Shown piece after piece: positions 19,446 to 30,945 of a stretch of 64,000 nt of DNA. The translations under genes were made by a program, and so were the position numbers. The stretch comes from Lineus longissimus (taxonomy: Eukaryota; Nemertea; Pilidiophora; Heteronemertea; Lineidae): the NCBI RefSeq assembly GCF_910592395.1, contig NC_088313.1, positions 4,588,501 to 4,652,500 on the forward strand. Reading direction: 5' to 3'. Every line of letters starts with the position of its first letter. The first letter of the stretch is position 1. The notes beneath the pieces are model-generated. The model ran no database searches. It saw only the letters and a list, made by a program, of their open reading frames with translations, and was not told the DNA's origin.

Positions 19446-22085
19446 CTAACGGACGACGGACGACGACGGACGACGACGACGACGACGACGCAGTCAGTTG
19501 GCCGCGGCCCCATTTCCGCGTAATTCTCTCTGCGCTATGACGTCACTGCATATCATTACGAGCTCATTATCGCGTACATTTAGGCGTGAAAAATATGAAG
19601 TCGGAAATCGATCCTAAACTTGCCAAAATCTTTCTGAATGACATGTAAACGGAACATATTATTCTAGATGAAACATTAATTAGTAGTTTCATTAAGAATA
19701 AAGTGTAAAAAGTCCTGAGGTTTGCTGTTTACGTGACTTTGAACAGCGGTCGTCGCCCGAAAATTTGCAATTTTTTCACGTAATTTTGTTGAATAAATGC
19801 ACCTAACTCATCAAAAACATCGCGCGTGCTCAGAAGTAATGACTGATATTTATTGTTATATGTATCTTTGACTGAATAACACGGTAGTAAAAATGATTAT
19901 TTCTGCCGCACGGCTAGAAAATACGTTTAAGTTGCCTCTGATTTTTGTCAGAAAATGTTGCAGCCGGATTTAGGTTCCGACCACACCCGAAGTTGAGCCG
20001 AAGAGGCCCGAACACTAGGATCGCCACCATCGCTACAAAACGTGTTCTAGAATACCGATTATGAAAACTTGTCCAATAGCCCATCCCTCCTTTCATGAGA
20101 CCACCATTGCCCAAATTTAATGACAAAATGATGCAAAGAAGAAACTTAACATTAAAGATAACTAATCCTCTCTTCTGCATCTTGAAACTCTTTAACAGTG
20201 AAACGCTAACATTGAAACAAGAACACCAATAACAAACAGACAGTCAATTGTTGAAGGGTGTAAAACACAATGCCAAATTCAAATTCTTGCAAGTGGTGCT
20301 GTTGAACTTTTCAAGTGGAAGGAATCAAACTTATTTTCATTTGTGACGTTATTTGCTAATGATTGTTTACACCATTCAACAGCTTGACATGTTCATCAAA
20401 CCCGATTGACTGGAGAAGTGAAAGTATTAGCTGAAAGATAAAGCAGATTTTTCCTGAATGACAACAGCCTGGATGTACAATTACAACAGTCAAATTGATG
20501 ACAAACTTCAAGTTAAACCAATCACAATCTTGCAGGAAGATGTCCTGTAATAGGTTAAGTTTACACCTTTAACACTGGCATTGGTCATGCTGCTCAAATT
20601 ACATACTTTATCAGCTTTTTGGTATTATCTTTTACTGATACAGCAACTCTAAAAATGAGATGATGGCAAGTTCTGTGCGCGATGTCTGGCACAAAATAAC
20701 ACTTGTGGGGGTACTGATGAGGCTATTCCCGGCTTTATAAGCATCATTGATGGCTTGGAAGCCCGTTCAGACCCAGGCCAGGGTCAGGGAAAATAAACTA
20801 TCCATCCAAAGGTCGTCCAAAATTACCAGACAATGCCTATTATTGAGCCATGTCACCTAGTAGGCCCTGGTGTTTTGGACCGTGAAAATCCACATTGTAA
20901 CGTGTATATGATTTCTTTTCCTGAACTATGGCAGCCTTTTACAGGCAAATCTGGCAAAAAAGTGCCTAAACATAGGCAACTAAAATTACCAAACAAACAA
21001 AAGATATATAATTATGAGAAAGTTTATTTTCACAGAGGATATACAGAGAAATTTCTGAAGAATCAGCCGGATTGCCCAACAGTAGTAGTAGACATCTCAG
21101 TCACCTGGATCTTTTCGGAAGTGAAGCATCATGGCTCATGCTTTACTGTTTGAGCACATCCACACAAATCGATAGTATTCCTGGTCAATACCAATGACGA
21201 TATGGTGGAACACATGACATACCTCCAGTCTCATAACATAACAATAACATAACACTCACTCAGTCACTGTCGCTCTGACATTTCTGACGACTATTCTACC
21301 AGTAGCTTTATCAAAAGGCTCAAAATCATCTGGTCATTTGGCCACAAGTTGTAGAAATTATAGTCAGACTAAGCATATTCATCAACAGAACTCAAGCAGG
21401 CTACCATCATGCCATTCTCACTTTTAACCACAATTTTTTTGAGACACGCTGTGCATTAAAATATTTTTACAATATCGCGTCGTGCACGCAATTGCCGCGA
21501 AAAACGGCTTGATTAACATCACGTGATCCAAAACGTCATAAATATTAATGAGATTTCTTCGAAAAATCACCAAATTAAGTGCCAAAAAAGAAATATTTAG
21601 GAAACCGGGTGCTCAAATGTTTTAAAAGATATGAATTCATTTAGGATTGGTCAACCACTTCGCAAAAAATCAATTTACCAAATATCGCCGCAAAGCTGGA
21701 AAATATCTTTGAGTGAGGTATGTTCAGCGAAGATTGCGAAAATATCATATTTCGAAAAATTGATCAAACTCGGTTGATTTTGCTTGGAATTTGATGAAAT
21801 AAACACCAATTTTTTCTTTCAATAACTAACAATTTCGCCATCTTTGATCAATCGCTCTCCCCGAACAGTCGTGCATGCTACAGAGGTTTTAGTCTCTGCC
21901 ACAAATATGGCGCGAATTAGTATCAAATTTTTACCGATAGGTGACAGTAGCAGCGCAACGCAGAGAGAAACGCTCTTTTGGCGCTGCGAACGGCGGCGCG
22001 GCCAACTGACTGGACGACGACGACGACGACGGACGACGGACGCCACGGTATGGGATAAGCTCACCTCTGCTAAGAGGTGAGCTAA
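19446..22085. mobile_element. Putative hairpin-ended/inverted-ended element, ~2.6 kb
   Basis: The ends are related in inverted orientation: CAGTCAGTTGGCCGCGGCC at about 19490-19508 against GCGCGGCCAACTGACTGG at about 21996-22013, both next to ACG-rich tracts. The right end finishes with a hairpin AGCTCACCTCT/AGAGGTGAGCT (about 22058-22084). Such hairpin ends recur in marine invertebrate repeats and resemble Helitron termini, but no Rep/helicase gene is present. The interior is AT-rich. The longest ORF (20833-21153, 106 residues) matches nothing I know. Confidence 0.45.
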
Positions 22086-22086
22086 A

Positions 22087-22757
22087 AAGATGTTACGTCC
22101 TGTTGATGGGGCACGTCATCATCGCGTACATTTGGGAAAAACTCCCTAACGAGACCGGAGCAGACGGCTGAAAGTAGTTTACTTATTGGCCGCTAGGGTG
22201 CAGTATGTCGCTCACCCGAATTTTTCACGCAACTTTTGCTAAATAGAGCTAGTTCTAGTTTGTGATTCATTTTGATACTTCAAATTTGGGCAGTAGACCA
22301 ATATAACTTAGTCGTCAGTGTGGTTTTAAGCTGGAAAAACGTATTTGTTTTTCTTAAAGTGCCTTTTTTGGACGGGTGTGTGCGATTGTTTTGTTTATGT
22401 CACGTGACCTCGACCATGTCGACACAAAATTGAAATAAACCACCCTTTTCTGTCATTATTAAGGACGAATATTTCTCTAATAAAAATATTAATATAATTG
22501 GCCAATTTCTTAGGCAGCGAATTCCCATGAAGATTTAAATTAATTTTAATTTAATTTAAATTCATTTCAACCAATGGGATAGCAACCACCACCGGAAGAT
22601 CGCGGAGAAATCGTAAACTCAACGGATTTAATTCAGAAAAAAACAAAAAAAAATTGTTTGTAGGATATACAATAGTTACTCTCTTTATTTCTCATCATCA
22701 TTCATTATATACTCCCGCACACACGTGTATCTAAAGAGCCCCTCCTAAAGGGGGGCT
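22087..22757 (+). repeat. Unit R copy 5
   Basis: Unit lacking the left ~370 bases but with an intact right end (CCCCTCCTAA, GGGGGG, CTTAA). It joins head to tail with the next unit at 22758. Confidence 0.75.
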
Positions 22758-23303
22758 TAACATGTAAAGTCAAGGACTTGGTGAGCCCCCCTTTAGGTCG
22801 GGGGAGCACCCCCGAACCCCCCTACGATAGCGTAACGTTTTTACCCAGTACAATGCCAATGGAGGGGAACCCCCCCCCCCCCCCCCAAAACCCCCATGTT
22901 GTGACCATCCATTGTTCCTTCCGACACATTTTTGTTTTGGTAATGTAATACATTGTGATTGTCCTTATTCACGGGAATCGGGCGTTTCCAGTGATATACG
23001 ACACAAATGGGTTGTCCTCATGCATTCACTTTGGAAGCGCATTTTAAAATAGATGTTACGTCCTGTTGATGGGTCACGTCATCATCGCGTACATTTGGGA
23101 AAAACTCCCTAACGAGACCGGAGCAGACGGCTGAAAGTAGTTTAATTATTGGCCGCTAGGGTGCAGTATGTCGCTCACCCTTGTCGCTCACCCGAATTTT
23201 TCATGCAACTTTTGCTAAATAGAGCTAGTTCTAGTTTTTGATTCATTTTGATACTTCAGATTTGGGCAGTAGACCAATATAACGTAGTCGTCAGTGTGGT
23301 TTT

Positions 23304-23414
23304 TGTTGTGATATGCGTCACGTGAGGACGCTGGGAGTTAGCCAAGATGGCCGACACAATAAAGTTTACAGTAAGAATATCCATCGTTACCTTCACTATA
23401 CCACTATTACAACA
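23304..23414 (+). repeat. 5' LTR (111 bp) of the Mag-like element
   Basis: Matches 29787-29902 except for a 5-base indel (GTTCC). Contains CACGTG and AATAAA. The primer site TGGTGGCAGCGG starts at 23415. Confidence 0.9.
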
Positions 23415-23633
23415 TGGTGGCAGCGGTAAAGTTATCAATAACGGATTGTAGAACACAATAGTCAAGCCTCATACGAAGTTATTAGCACAGAACTACCGGT
23501 ATAAGTCATCGGAAAGGCACGCACGGCCGCACGTCATAACGCCAATATACTGCACACTGTGCATCAACACTACACAGGGAAGGCTCATCGTAATCACCAG
23601 AACATTGAAACGTAGAACTTTGTCTTTGAAAAC

Positions 23634-24386
23634 ATGCCCGGTAAAATTCCACAAATGGACTGGTCCAAACCGGACCAGTCAGAATCATTTAAGTTGTTTA
23701 AACAGAATATGGAAATATTCTGTGAAGATGAAGGAATAACGGACAAGCCAAAGAAAGCGCTGAAGATTTTGCGGGGCATAGGTGACGAAGGCTTACGACG
23801 CCTAAATGCTAGTGGGTTGTCTGATCCAGATAAGAAAGATCCAGATAAACTCTGGGCGCTTTTTCAAGATCAACTACGCATAGCTGTCAACCCACGAGTG
23901 AAAAGGCTGCAATTACGCAACTACCTGCAGAAGAAAGATGAAACTCTTGATGACTTTGTGAATAGAACACGAACCTTAGCAAATGAATGTGGTTTTGAGA
24001 CCACAGGTGAATTAGAGGAGAGGGTAATTGAGCTAATCACTGCAAGCACCCCAATCCTTGATTATCAGAACTTTCTTTTGAGTAAACCTATCAGTGGTAT
24101 CACCTTAGCTGCTGCTGTTGCTGAAGGCCGCAAACACGAGGCCATAGTTGCTGGCCACAAGAGCATAACGTCAGCACTCACGCAAGAATCTGGCGCAGCT
24201 GCAAGGATGGATGTTGATGCTGTCAAGTCGAGGCCGAGTCGCCAGCCATGCGGCAACTGCCTGCTTCATCACAAACCACGCCAGTGCCCTGCCTATAATG
24301 ATGAATGTAAGGCCTGTGGGACTTGGCCACTGGGAAAAATGTTGCAGAAAATCGAAAAATGGACGGAAGCCCTATCGAAATGCTGA
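23634..24386 (+). pseudogene. gag: Gag of the Mag-like element, frameshifted
   Basis: 250 residues of a typical Ty3/gypsy Gag capsid (DWSKPDQSESFKLFKQNMEIF start; LRNYLQKKDETLDDFVNRTR). It ends in zinc knuckles: CGNC...H...C, then C-K-A-C-G, after which the frame is lost. The +1 frame carries on exactly as the second knuckle should (GLGHWEKCCRK). So a single-base change near 24320 breaks it. Beyond that, the other frame runs through a basic linker to the 97-bp repeats. Confidence 0.85.
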
Positions 24387-24481
24387 GCGACGTGGTAGAC
24401 GTGGTAGTGGTACTGGTAGTAGAGGTAACAGGAGGCCTGTTCACGAAATTGGCTACACAGATGAACGAGATTCCGACCAGA

Positions 24482-24772
24482 GTGACCCAGAAACACTTGG
24501 TCTACAGCAGTTCAGCTCCATCAAAATATCAAGTGCGTGTTTAGATGCACTTCGTACTGGGGTCAAGCCTGAAACAGAGTGACCCAGAAACACTTGGTCT
24601 ACAGCAGTTCAGCTCCATGAAAATATCAAGTGCGTGTTTAGATGCACTTCGTACTGGGGTCAAGCCTGAAACAGAGTGACCCAGAAACACTTGGTCTACA
24701 GCAGTTCAGCTCCATCAAAATATCAAGTGCGTGTTTAGATGCACTTCGTATTGGGGTCAAGCCTGAAACAGA
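24482..24772 (+). repeat. 97-bp tandem triplication at the gag-pol border
   Basis: Three copies starting at 24482, 24579 and 24676, differing at only two or three positions (e.g. CATCAAAA/CATGAAAA). Two extra 97-base copies add 194 bases, shifting the frame by two. Removing them in thought would put the post-frameshift gag frame and pol in one frame, as expected of Mag-type elements. Confidence 0.9.
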
Positions 24773-26091
24773 AGCCTACGTCAACTTGGATGTGAGGATC
24801 CCAGACATAAAAGGAACGCATCTTTTGGAGCTGAAGATAGATACTGGCGCATCAGGAAACACCCTGCCTGTCCGCACATACAAACAAATGTATGGGAAAA
24901 CAGCTACCAAGCAGAGACTGAAACCACTTGTCAACACTGTACTCACAGCCTACAATGGTCAGCGTATACCCTGCTGGGGAACAATAATCATAAAATGCAG
25001 GTACAAGGACCAGCCATTTCAGGATGTTACCTTCTATGTCGTTGATGTTCCAGGGCCAGCTGTCCTAGGCCTGCCGTCATGCCGCTCTATGAAGCTTGTT
25101 ACGATCCACTGTGATGCACAGAATATTTCAACCCCAGAGACCAAACAGGCTAAACCCATAAAGTCTGTTGCGGATTTGATGAGGGCATACCCAAACCAGT
25201 TTGATACCATTGGTAATCTCGGGAAACCAGTCAAGCTACACCTGAAAGAAGATGCTGTGCCATTCCAAGACCCCCCACGAAAGTATGCCATCCACATGAA
25301 GCCAAGACTCAAAACCGAGCTGGATCGCATAGAAAAGATGGGTGTAATCAGGAAAGTAACAGAGCACACAGATTGGTGTTCCAGCCTAGCATTTGCAGAA
25401 AAATCAGATGGCTCACTTAGAATTTGCCTTGATCCCCAAAAGCTCAACAAAGCACTCAAGAGATGCCCGCACAAGATACCCACCATTGAAGAAATCAACC
25501 CTGCACTAGCCAGATGTACCGTATTCAGCAAACTTGATGCAAAAGCAGGATACTGGGCCATACCCCTGGAAGAAGAAAGCCAGCTTCTCACCACCTTCAG
25601 GACTCCATTCGGACGGTATTGCTGGACCCGTCTACCGTTTGGCTTGGCAGTGAGCCAAGATATCTTCCAGAGCAGGATGGACGATGTCTTAGAAGGCCTG
25701 ACATGCACCGTAGGCATAGCAGACGACGTAATCGTAGGAGGTGAAGGTGATGCGCACCATGATAGCAACCTGGTAGCCCTGATGGAAAAGTCTGGACCAG
25801 CTGGTGTCGTCTTCAACAGTACAAAGTGTCTCATTCGAAAGCCGTCGGTACCATTCTTTGGTAATTTGTACAGTAGTAGAGGCGTGCGACCTGATCCCGG
25901 GAAGGTGAAAGATATCGCTGAGATGCCCGTACCTCAGGACAAGGACGATCTCCATCGATTCCTTGGCATGATGACATACCTGAGTCCGCACATACCAAAC
26001 TACAGTGCCGAGGCATGTATTCTCCGTGGCCTACTGAAGAAAGACATTCCGTTTGAGTGGTCTGAAGACCATCAGAAACAGTTTGAGCACC
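24642..26091 (+). pseudogene. pol: Pol N-terminal part: protease and reverse transcriptase
   Basis: Protease motif DTGA at residues 67-70 of the open frame; RT from about 200 with LPFG (331-334) and the catalytic IADD (359-362). The frame's apparent start lies in the last tandem repeat and is not a genuine start. The RT/RNase H linker is cut at 26091 (…QFEHLK) by the TTAA transposon and resumes at 27489. Confidence 0.9.
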
Positions 26092-26330
26092 TTAAAGGCC
26101 ATATATCAAGGTTTGAAAACATGCTTGATACTCATGAAATATGTTGAGGGTTAAAAAAACAAGATCCCAGACATTAAAAAAATTCTAATAATAAAGTCAT
26201 TATTTAGTTATTTCAATTTTCAATTTTAAACTATTTGAATTTCCCACCACACACAACTTTAGATTAGTTCCACATGTGGCCGCTAGGGATTTTTTGATGA
26301 CGTAGATCAGGTCAGTCAGAACAAAGCAAG

Positions 26331-26483
26331 ATGGCTTCCGCATACAGTTCAGAGAGTGAGAGCAGTGAATTTGAGGATGTTTTGGTCGATACAGAAGGAT
26401 ATTTAACCGTTGAGCTGTACATGTTCGAGCCATTAATATCACTAGATCGTAATGAGAGTGATCATTCGGACGAAAGTGATTAG
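26331..26483 (+). CDS. Small acidic ORF of the Kolobok-like element (50 aa)
   Basis: MASAYSSESESSEFED..., then YMFEP and an acidic end. Short acidic N-termini with a [PL]YMFEP-like motif occur in transposon-encoded proteins, but I cannot name the family. In copy 1 the same ORF is truncated and reads PYMFEP, so L here is probably the change. It is likely the first exon or remnant of a second transposon protein. Confidence 0.4.
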   Translation: MASAYSSESESSEFEDVLVDTEGYLTVELYMFEPLISLDRNESDHSDESD

Positions 26484-26877
26484 AATTTGTGGTTAATCAA
26501 TTTGCATGGCAGACCTGCCGATATAGCAAAGAAGACATTGATAGACGGTTGCAGATGCATAACATGTATGATTTTTGAACAGACTAATGTTGCACAATAT
26601 TGTTTCGCCTCGTCAGTGTTGTATCGCCAGTTATGTCATGACGCTGAACTACTATTGAAAAGTGACGGTATTATGCACAATCATCTTGACGTGACGATAT
26701 AATGCCGTGCAACGTTAGATAGGCCTAGATGTCAGATGACAATAATCTGTCATTGACAGTGGCTGTCACTGACACTGACCTGTGTCGCTGTCACCTTGCT
26801 ATGGCTGGAACACAAGAAGACACTATGCGGTATCACAGGCCCCAATGGGGCCTACACATTATGTATAACAACCGACC

Positions 26878-27183
26878 TCAGCAGCCTCGGGCATTAAATG
26901 CAATTGACATGGTTGGAACAGCTGTTTTTAACAAGTGGCATTTAATATTCAGTTGGATGCAGATATCCGGCTTCATGTGATAATCCGTATCGATAAAGTG
27001 ATCACTGCAAAGTTTGGCCGAAGGCCCAGGCTTCCAACACTCCAAACGTTTGCACTTCCGAATCCACAGCTTCCTCCTCTCTCGTTCAACTGGCTTTGGA
27101 AATTCATGAAAATGGGTCCCATCCGTCATTCGATTGTTCTTTGTGCTAGCCTTGACACAATTCGGAGCCACACAATACACCAT
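26878..27183 (-). CDS. THAP-domain protein fragment (101 aa)
   Basis: Complete THAP zinc finger, residues 1-90: C4-x4-C9, invariant P30, W40, C59-x2-H62, F63 and AVP at 88-90. THAP fingers bind DNA and form the N-terminal DNA-binding part of P-element, Kolobok and related transposases. After residue 90 the frame leaves the homologous copy because of a ~195-base deletion and soon stops, so only the DNA-binding domain could be made. Confidence 0.75.
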   Translation of the reverse strand: MVYCVAPNCVKASTKNNRMTDGTHFHEFPKPVERERRKLWIRKCKRLECWKPGPSAKLCSDHFIDTDYHMKPDICIQLNIKCHLLKTAVPTMSIAFNARGC

Positions 27184-27488
27184 AGTGAATGAAACACATT
27201 ACTTCCAGGTGTGCATAATTAATTAAGGCCCTCCTGCTTTTATGATTGCATGACATGTACAGATGACCTGATCTACATCACAACTTTTGCTGAACCCGCC
27301 GCCTGGCTCTAACAAGCCAGTTGCTAGCCTGATCAGGTAATCAAGTTGTCAAACACATAATTGGCTATATCTTCAAAATGGATGGAGCTAATTGCATTTG
27401 GTTTTCTGTATTGTATAAAGTGTTAGGTACACTTTTGAAATCGTCTTACAGCAGAAAATGGCAAAAAACCTTGATATATGACCTTTAA

Positions 27489-29433
27489 AACCCTCATCTC
27501 TAGTGACTCCACCCTGGCTTACTATGACCCAAAGCAGCCAGTGACCCTCGAGGTTGATGCATCCCAGAAAGGACTCGGTGAAGCTCTACTCCAGCATGGT
27601 CGGCCTGTTGCTTTTGCATCCAAAGCCCTATCAGACACTCAGTCAAGATACTCGAACATAGAGCGTGAAGCACTTGGTCTCGTCCATGGCATTGAGCGGT
27701 TTCACACATACCTTTACGGCCGATTTTTTACCGCTATCACGGACCACAAGCCCCTTGTGATGCTAAAAGAGAAGCCTCTCTACCGACTACCAGGCCGCCT
27801 AGATCGAATGTTCCAGAAAATTGGAGGATACAACTTTGAACTAGTTTATCGCCCCGGCTCCGAGATGATTCTCTCTGATGTGCTAAGTCGCCTGCCCAAC
27901 CCGTCCAATAATACTGAAGTAAAACTAGCTACCAGAGTCCATTCTGTCGCAGCTGATGTAGTGCCAGAAACTTACCAGGATCAGGAGATAGAGGGTGACA
28001 CGATCAACCAAGACCTTGTCCACTGTGGAATCTACAAACCACAGCAACTCCGTGACCTCACAAGCAGCGATCCAGTCCTGCAGCAATTAAGCGAGTACAT
28101 CTGGAGAGGCTGGCCAGCAAAACAGCATGATCTTCCAGCACCATTAAGACAGTTCTGGTCATACAGAGATGAGCTAGCTATTGAGGATGGTATACTGTTC
28201 AAGGGAAAGCAAGTCGTTATTCCAGAGACACTTCGAAAAAACATCCTCGAACAGCTCCACGATGCTCACCAGGGCATTGAGAAAACAAGAAGGCTGGCGA
28301 GGGAATTGGTATACTGGCCCAACATTAACAAAGATGTGGAAGATCTTGTCTCGAAATACAGTACTTGCCAGGAGTACCGACCTCAAGACAAGAAGGAGCC
28401 CCTTATCCCGCATGAGATTGCCAAAGGACCATGGATGAAATTGGCCTCAGATCTATTTGAGGTCAACGGTCGTATGTATCTTGTCTTAGCGGACTACTTC
28501 ACCAAGTACCCGATTGTTGCAGAGATGCCGCCACCCGTTACTTGCAAGAAAGTCACGAAAGAAATCCGCAGTGCCTGCAGCTTCTTCGGCCGACCAGACG
28601 AGATCATCAGTGACAATGGAGGACACTACACAGGAGCCGAGATGAAGACGTTCTGCAGTGAGTGGTCCATTACGCACACAACCTCATCGCCACGATACCC
28701 GCAGAGTAATGGTTTCAGCGAAGCCATGGTGGATCTTGTAAAGCGTACTATCAAGAAATGTACGAAGACGGGCAAATCCTTGGATGTAGCCATGATGAAC
28801 CTTAGAGCCACACCTATTGGGCCGGGGTTACCATCGCCTGCCGAGATGATGTTTGGCCGTCGTCTGAACACGCTGATTCCGTCGCATCACACTACTACCA
28901 GCGCTACAGCCCAGCAGAGACAACAACTAGAAAAGAAAAGTCAAACCATGAAGGAACAATACGATCAAACCGCCCTTCCTGAAGACCTGCCACCGTTGCT
29001 CACGGGCCAGATTATCCGCTATTACGACAAGCTGAGTGAGACATGGAAACCAGGCAAAGTGATTAAACAGTTGGAGTACCTACCAAGATCGTACATCATT
29101 GAGACGAGCCAAGGTGTACGACTGCGTAGAAACCGGTGTCACGTCCATGCGGTACCACAGGCTGCCAACCCCGCTATACAGCCTGTCGCTACACGTATCA
29201 ACCCAGGTCATCATCATGTGCCGGTAATTCCACCCCCCAGTGACCAGGTGGCATTTCAGACTGATGCCAGCCAGGGAAATGATACTACGTGTCCGGGACC
29301 ACCAAGCATGCCGAACGGAGAACTCCGCAATGCGAGCCCAGGAAAGGTCCCAGCTACTAGTAATCCGAAGCAGGTTGTCTCTACTCGTTCAGGTCGCGCA
29401 GTCGTAAAACCAATCAGGTACCGCGACGACTAG
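27489..29433 (+). pseudogene. pol: Pol C-terminal part: RNase H and integrase
   Basis: Continues pol after the transposon (TLISSDSTLAYYDPKQ...). RNase H sites D27, E62, D89 (frame counted from 27478). Integrase zinc knuckle H261, H264 and C297, but the expected first cysteine is Y294. The catalytic triad D325, D379, E415 is intact (D-53-D-35-E). It ends in a proline-rich tail with no chromodomain. The lost zinc ligand is a further sign of decay. Confidence 0.9.
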
Positions 29434-29786
29434 CAAATACGTTAGGAAGGTTAAGAACAATAATCATCAGTTTGCGCAAACCATAAACAATGTTCAGAGT
29501 AAGCGCACGCGACAATATTATTCGTTTGGACTAGAGTTGTAGATATGTTTTGTTGTTTTCAGTTTTGACAGTTCTTATATTCGGTGTTCTCTCCAAGGTG
29601 TCGCGCGCGCCATACTATTAGTTCTGCTGTCTTTACTAGTACAAGTAATTCGTAATCACGCCCAGGATAGTAGTAACGAACTGACTCTGGTATATATTCG
29701 GACTTAAGGTTCTCAGATATCGTACCTTGCTAAGATGGACTTTTAGAAGTTGTCATGTTCACTATGGACTGTTATGAGAAGGGGGA

Positions 29787-29902
29787 TGTTGTGATATGCG
29801 TCACGTGAGGACGCTGGGAGTTAGCCAAGATGGCCGTTCCGACACAATAAAGTTTACAGTAAGAATATCCATCGTTACCTTCACTATACCACTATTACAA
29901 CA
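29787..29902 (+). repeat. 3' LTR (116 bp) of the Mag-like element
   Basis: Preceded by the purine tract at 29776-29786. Followed by the GTTT duplication and the right half of unit R copy 6. The stretch 29434-29786 between the pol stop and the LTR is non-coding. Confidence 0.9.
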
Positions 29903-30347
29903 GTTTTAAGCTGGAAAAACGTATTTATTTTTCTTAAAGTGCCTTTTTTGGACGGTTGTGTGCGATTGTTTTGTTTATGGCACGTGACCTCGACCATGTC
30001 GACACAAAATTGAAATAAACCACCCTTTTCTGTCATTATTTAGGACGGATATTGCTCTAATAAAAATATTAATATAATTGGCCAATTTCTTAGGCATATG
30101 TAGCGAATTCCCATGAAGATTTAAATTAATTTAAATTTAATTGAAATTAATTTTAACCAATGGGATAGCAACCACCACCGGAAGATCGCGGAGAAATCGT
30201 AAACTCAACGGAGTTAATTCAGCGCCATTTTGAAAAACCAAAAAAAATTGTTTGTTGGATATACAATAGTTACTCTCATTATTTCTCATCATTATACTCC
30301 CGCACACGCGTGTATCTTAAGAGCCCCTCCTAAGAAGAAGGGCTTAT

Positions 30348-30945
30348 TAATATGTAAAGTCAAGGACTTGGTGAGCCCCCTTTAGGTCGGGGGAGCACTC
30401 CCGAACCCCCCCTCTACGATAGCGTAACGATTTTACCCAGTGCAATGGAGGGGCAACCCCCAAAACCCCCCCCCAAACCCCCATGTTGGGACAATCCATA
30501 GTTCCTTCCGACACATTTTTGTTTTGGTAATGCAATACATTGTGATTGTCCTTATTCACGGGAATCGGGCGTTTCCAGTGATATACGACACAAATGGGTT
30601 GTCCTCATGCAATCACTTTGGAAACGCATTTTAAAATAGATGTTACGTCCTGTCATTATTTAGGACGGATATTTCTCTTAATAAAAATATTAATATAATT
30701 GGCCAATTTCTTAGGCATATGTAGCGAATTCCCATGAAGATTTAAATTAATTTCAACCAATGGGATAGCAACCACCACCGGAAGATCGCGGAGAAATCAT
30801 AAACTAAACGGAGTTAATTCAGCGCCATTTTGAAAAACAAAAAAAATTGTTTGTAGGTATACAATAGTTACTCTCGTTATTTCTCATCATTATACTCCCG
30901 CACACGCGTGTATCTTAAGAGCCCCTCCTAAGAAGGGGGGCTTAA
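30348..30945 (+). repeat. Unit R copy 7, internally deleted
   Basis: Left end and right end joined: GTTACGTCCTGT runs straight into CATTATTTAGGACGG, removing about 450 bases. Its right ~125 bases (from 30821) also start duplicated block B at 55754. Confidence 0.75.

Larger units (their letters stand above)
26096..27484 (-). mobile_element. Kolobok-like THAP transposon copy 2
   Basis: 1,389 bases with inverted ends AGGCCATATATCAAGG / AGGTCATATATCAAGG and TTAA on both sides (26092-26095, 27485-27488). The host pol reads straight across if the element and one TTAA are ignored, proving insertion. It carries two convergent small ORFs: THAP on minus (27183-26878) and a serine/glutamate-rich ORF on plus (26331-26483). 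No DDE-type transposase remains, so it is non-autonomous. It is the inverted relative of 3203-18127. Confidence 0.88.
23304..29902 (+). mobile_element. Mag-like Ty3/gypsy retrotransposon with very short LTRs
   Basis: 6,599 bases including a nested 1.39-kb transposon. LTRs are only 111 bp (23304-23414) and 116 bp (29787-29902, with an extra GTTCC), starting TGTTGTGATATGCG and ending TTACAACA. The duplication is GTTT. A TGGTGGCAGCGG primer site follows the 5' LTR and a GAGAAGGGGGA purine tract precedes the 3' LTR. Very short LTRs and the RT motif IADD fit the Mag lineage. The copy is dead: a frameshift in gag, a 97-bp triplication at the gag-pol border, and the transposon inside pol. There is no env. 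Confidence 0.9.
22758..30347 (+). repeat. Unit R copy 6, split by the Mag-like element
   Basis: Left part 22758-23303, right part 29903-30347. Between them sits the retroelement at 23304-29902. The join across it matches other copies (GTGTGGTTTTAAGCTGG), which fixes the 4-bp duplication GTTT. The left part holds a run of about 20 C at 22868-22887. Confidence 0.8.

Noticed and set aside
20833-21153. 106-codon ORF inside the 2.6-kb hairpin-ended element
   Set aside because: Possible decayed transposon protein, but I see no catalytic or zinc motif and cannot support a call.
25034-25834. 266-codon minus-strand frame
   Set aside because: It is the shadow of the RT-coding frame of the Mag-like element and shows no family motif.
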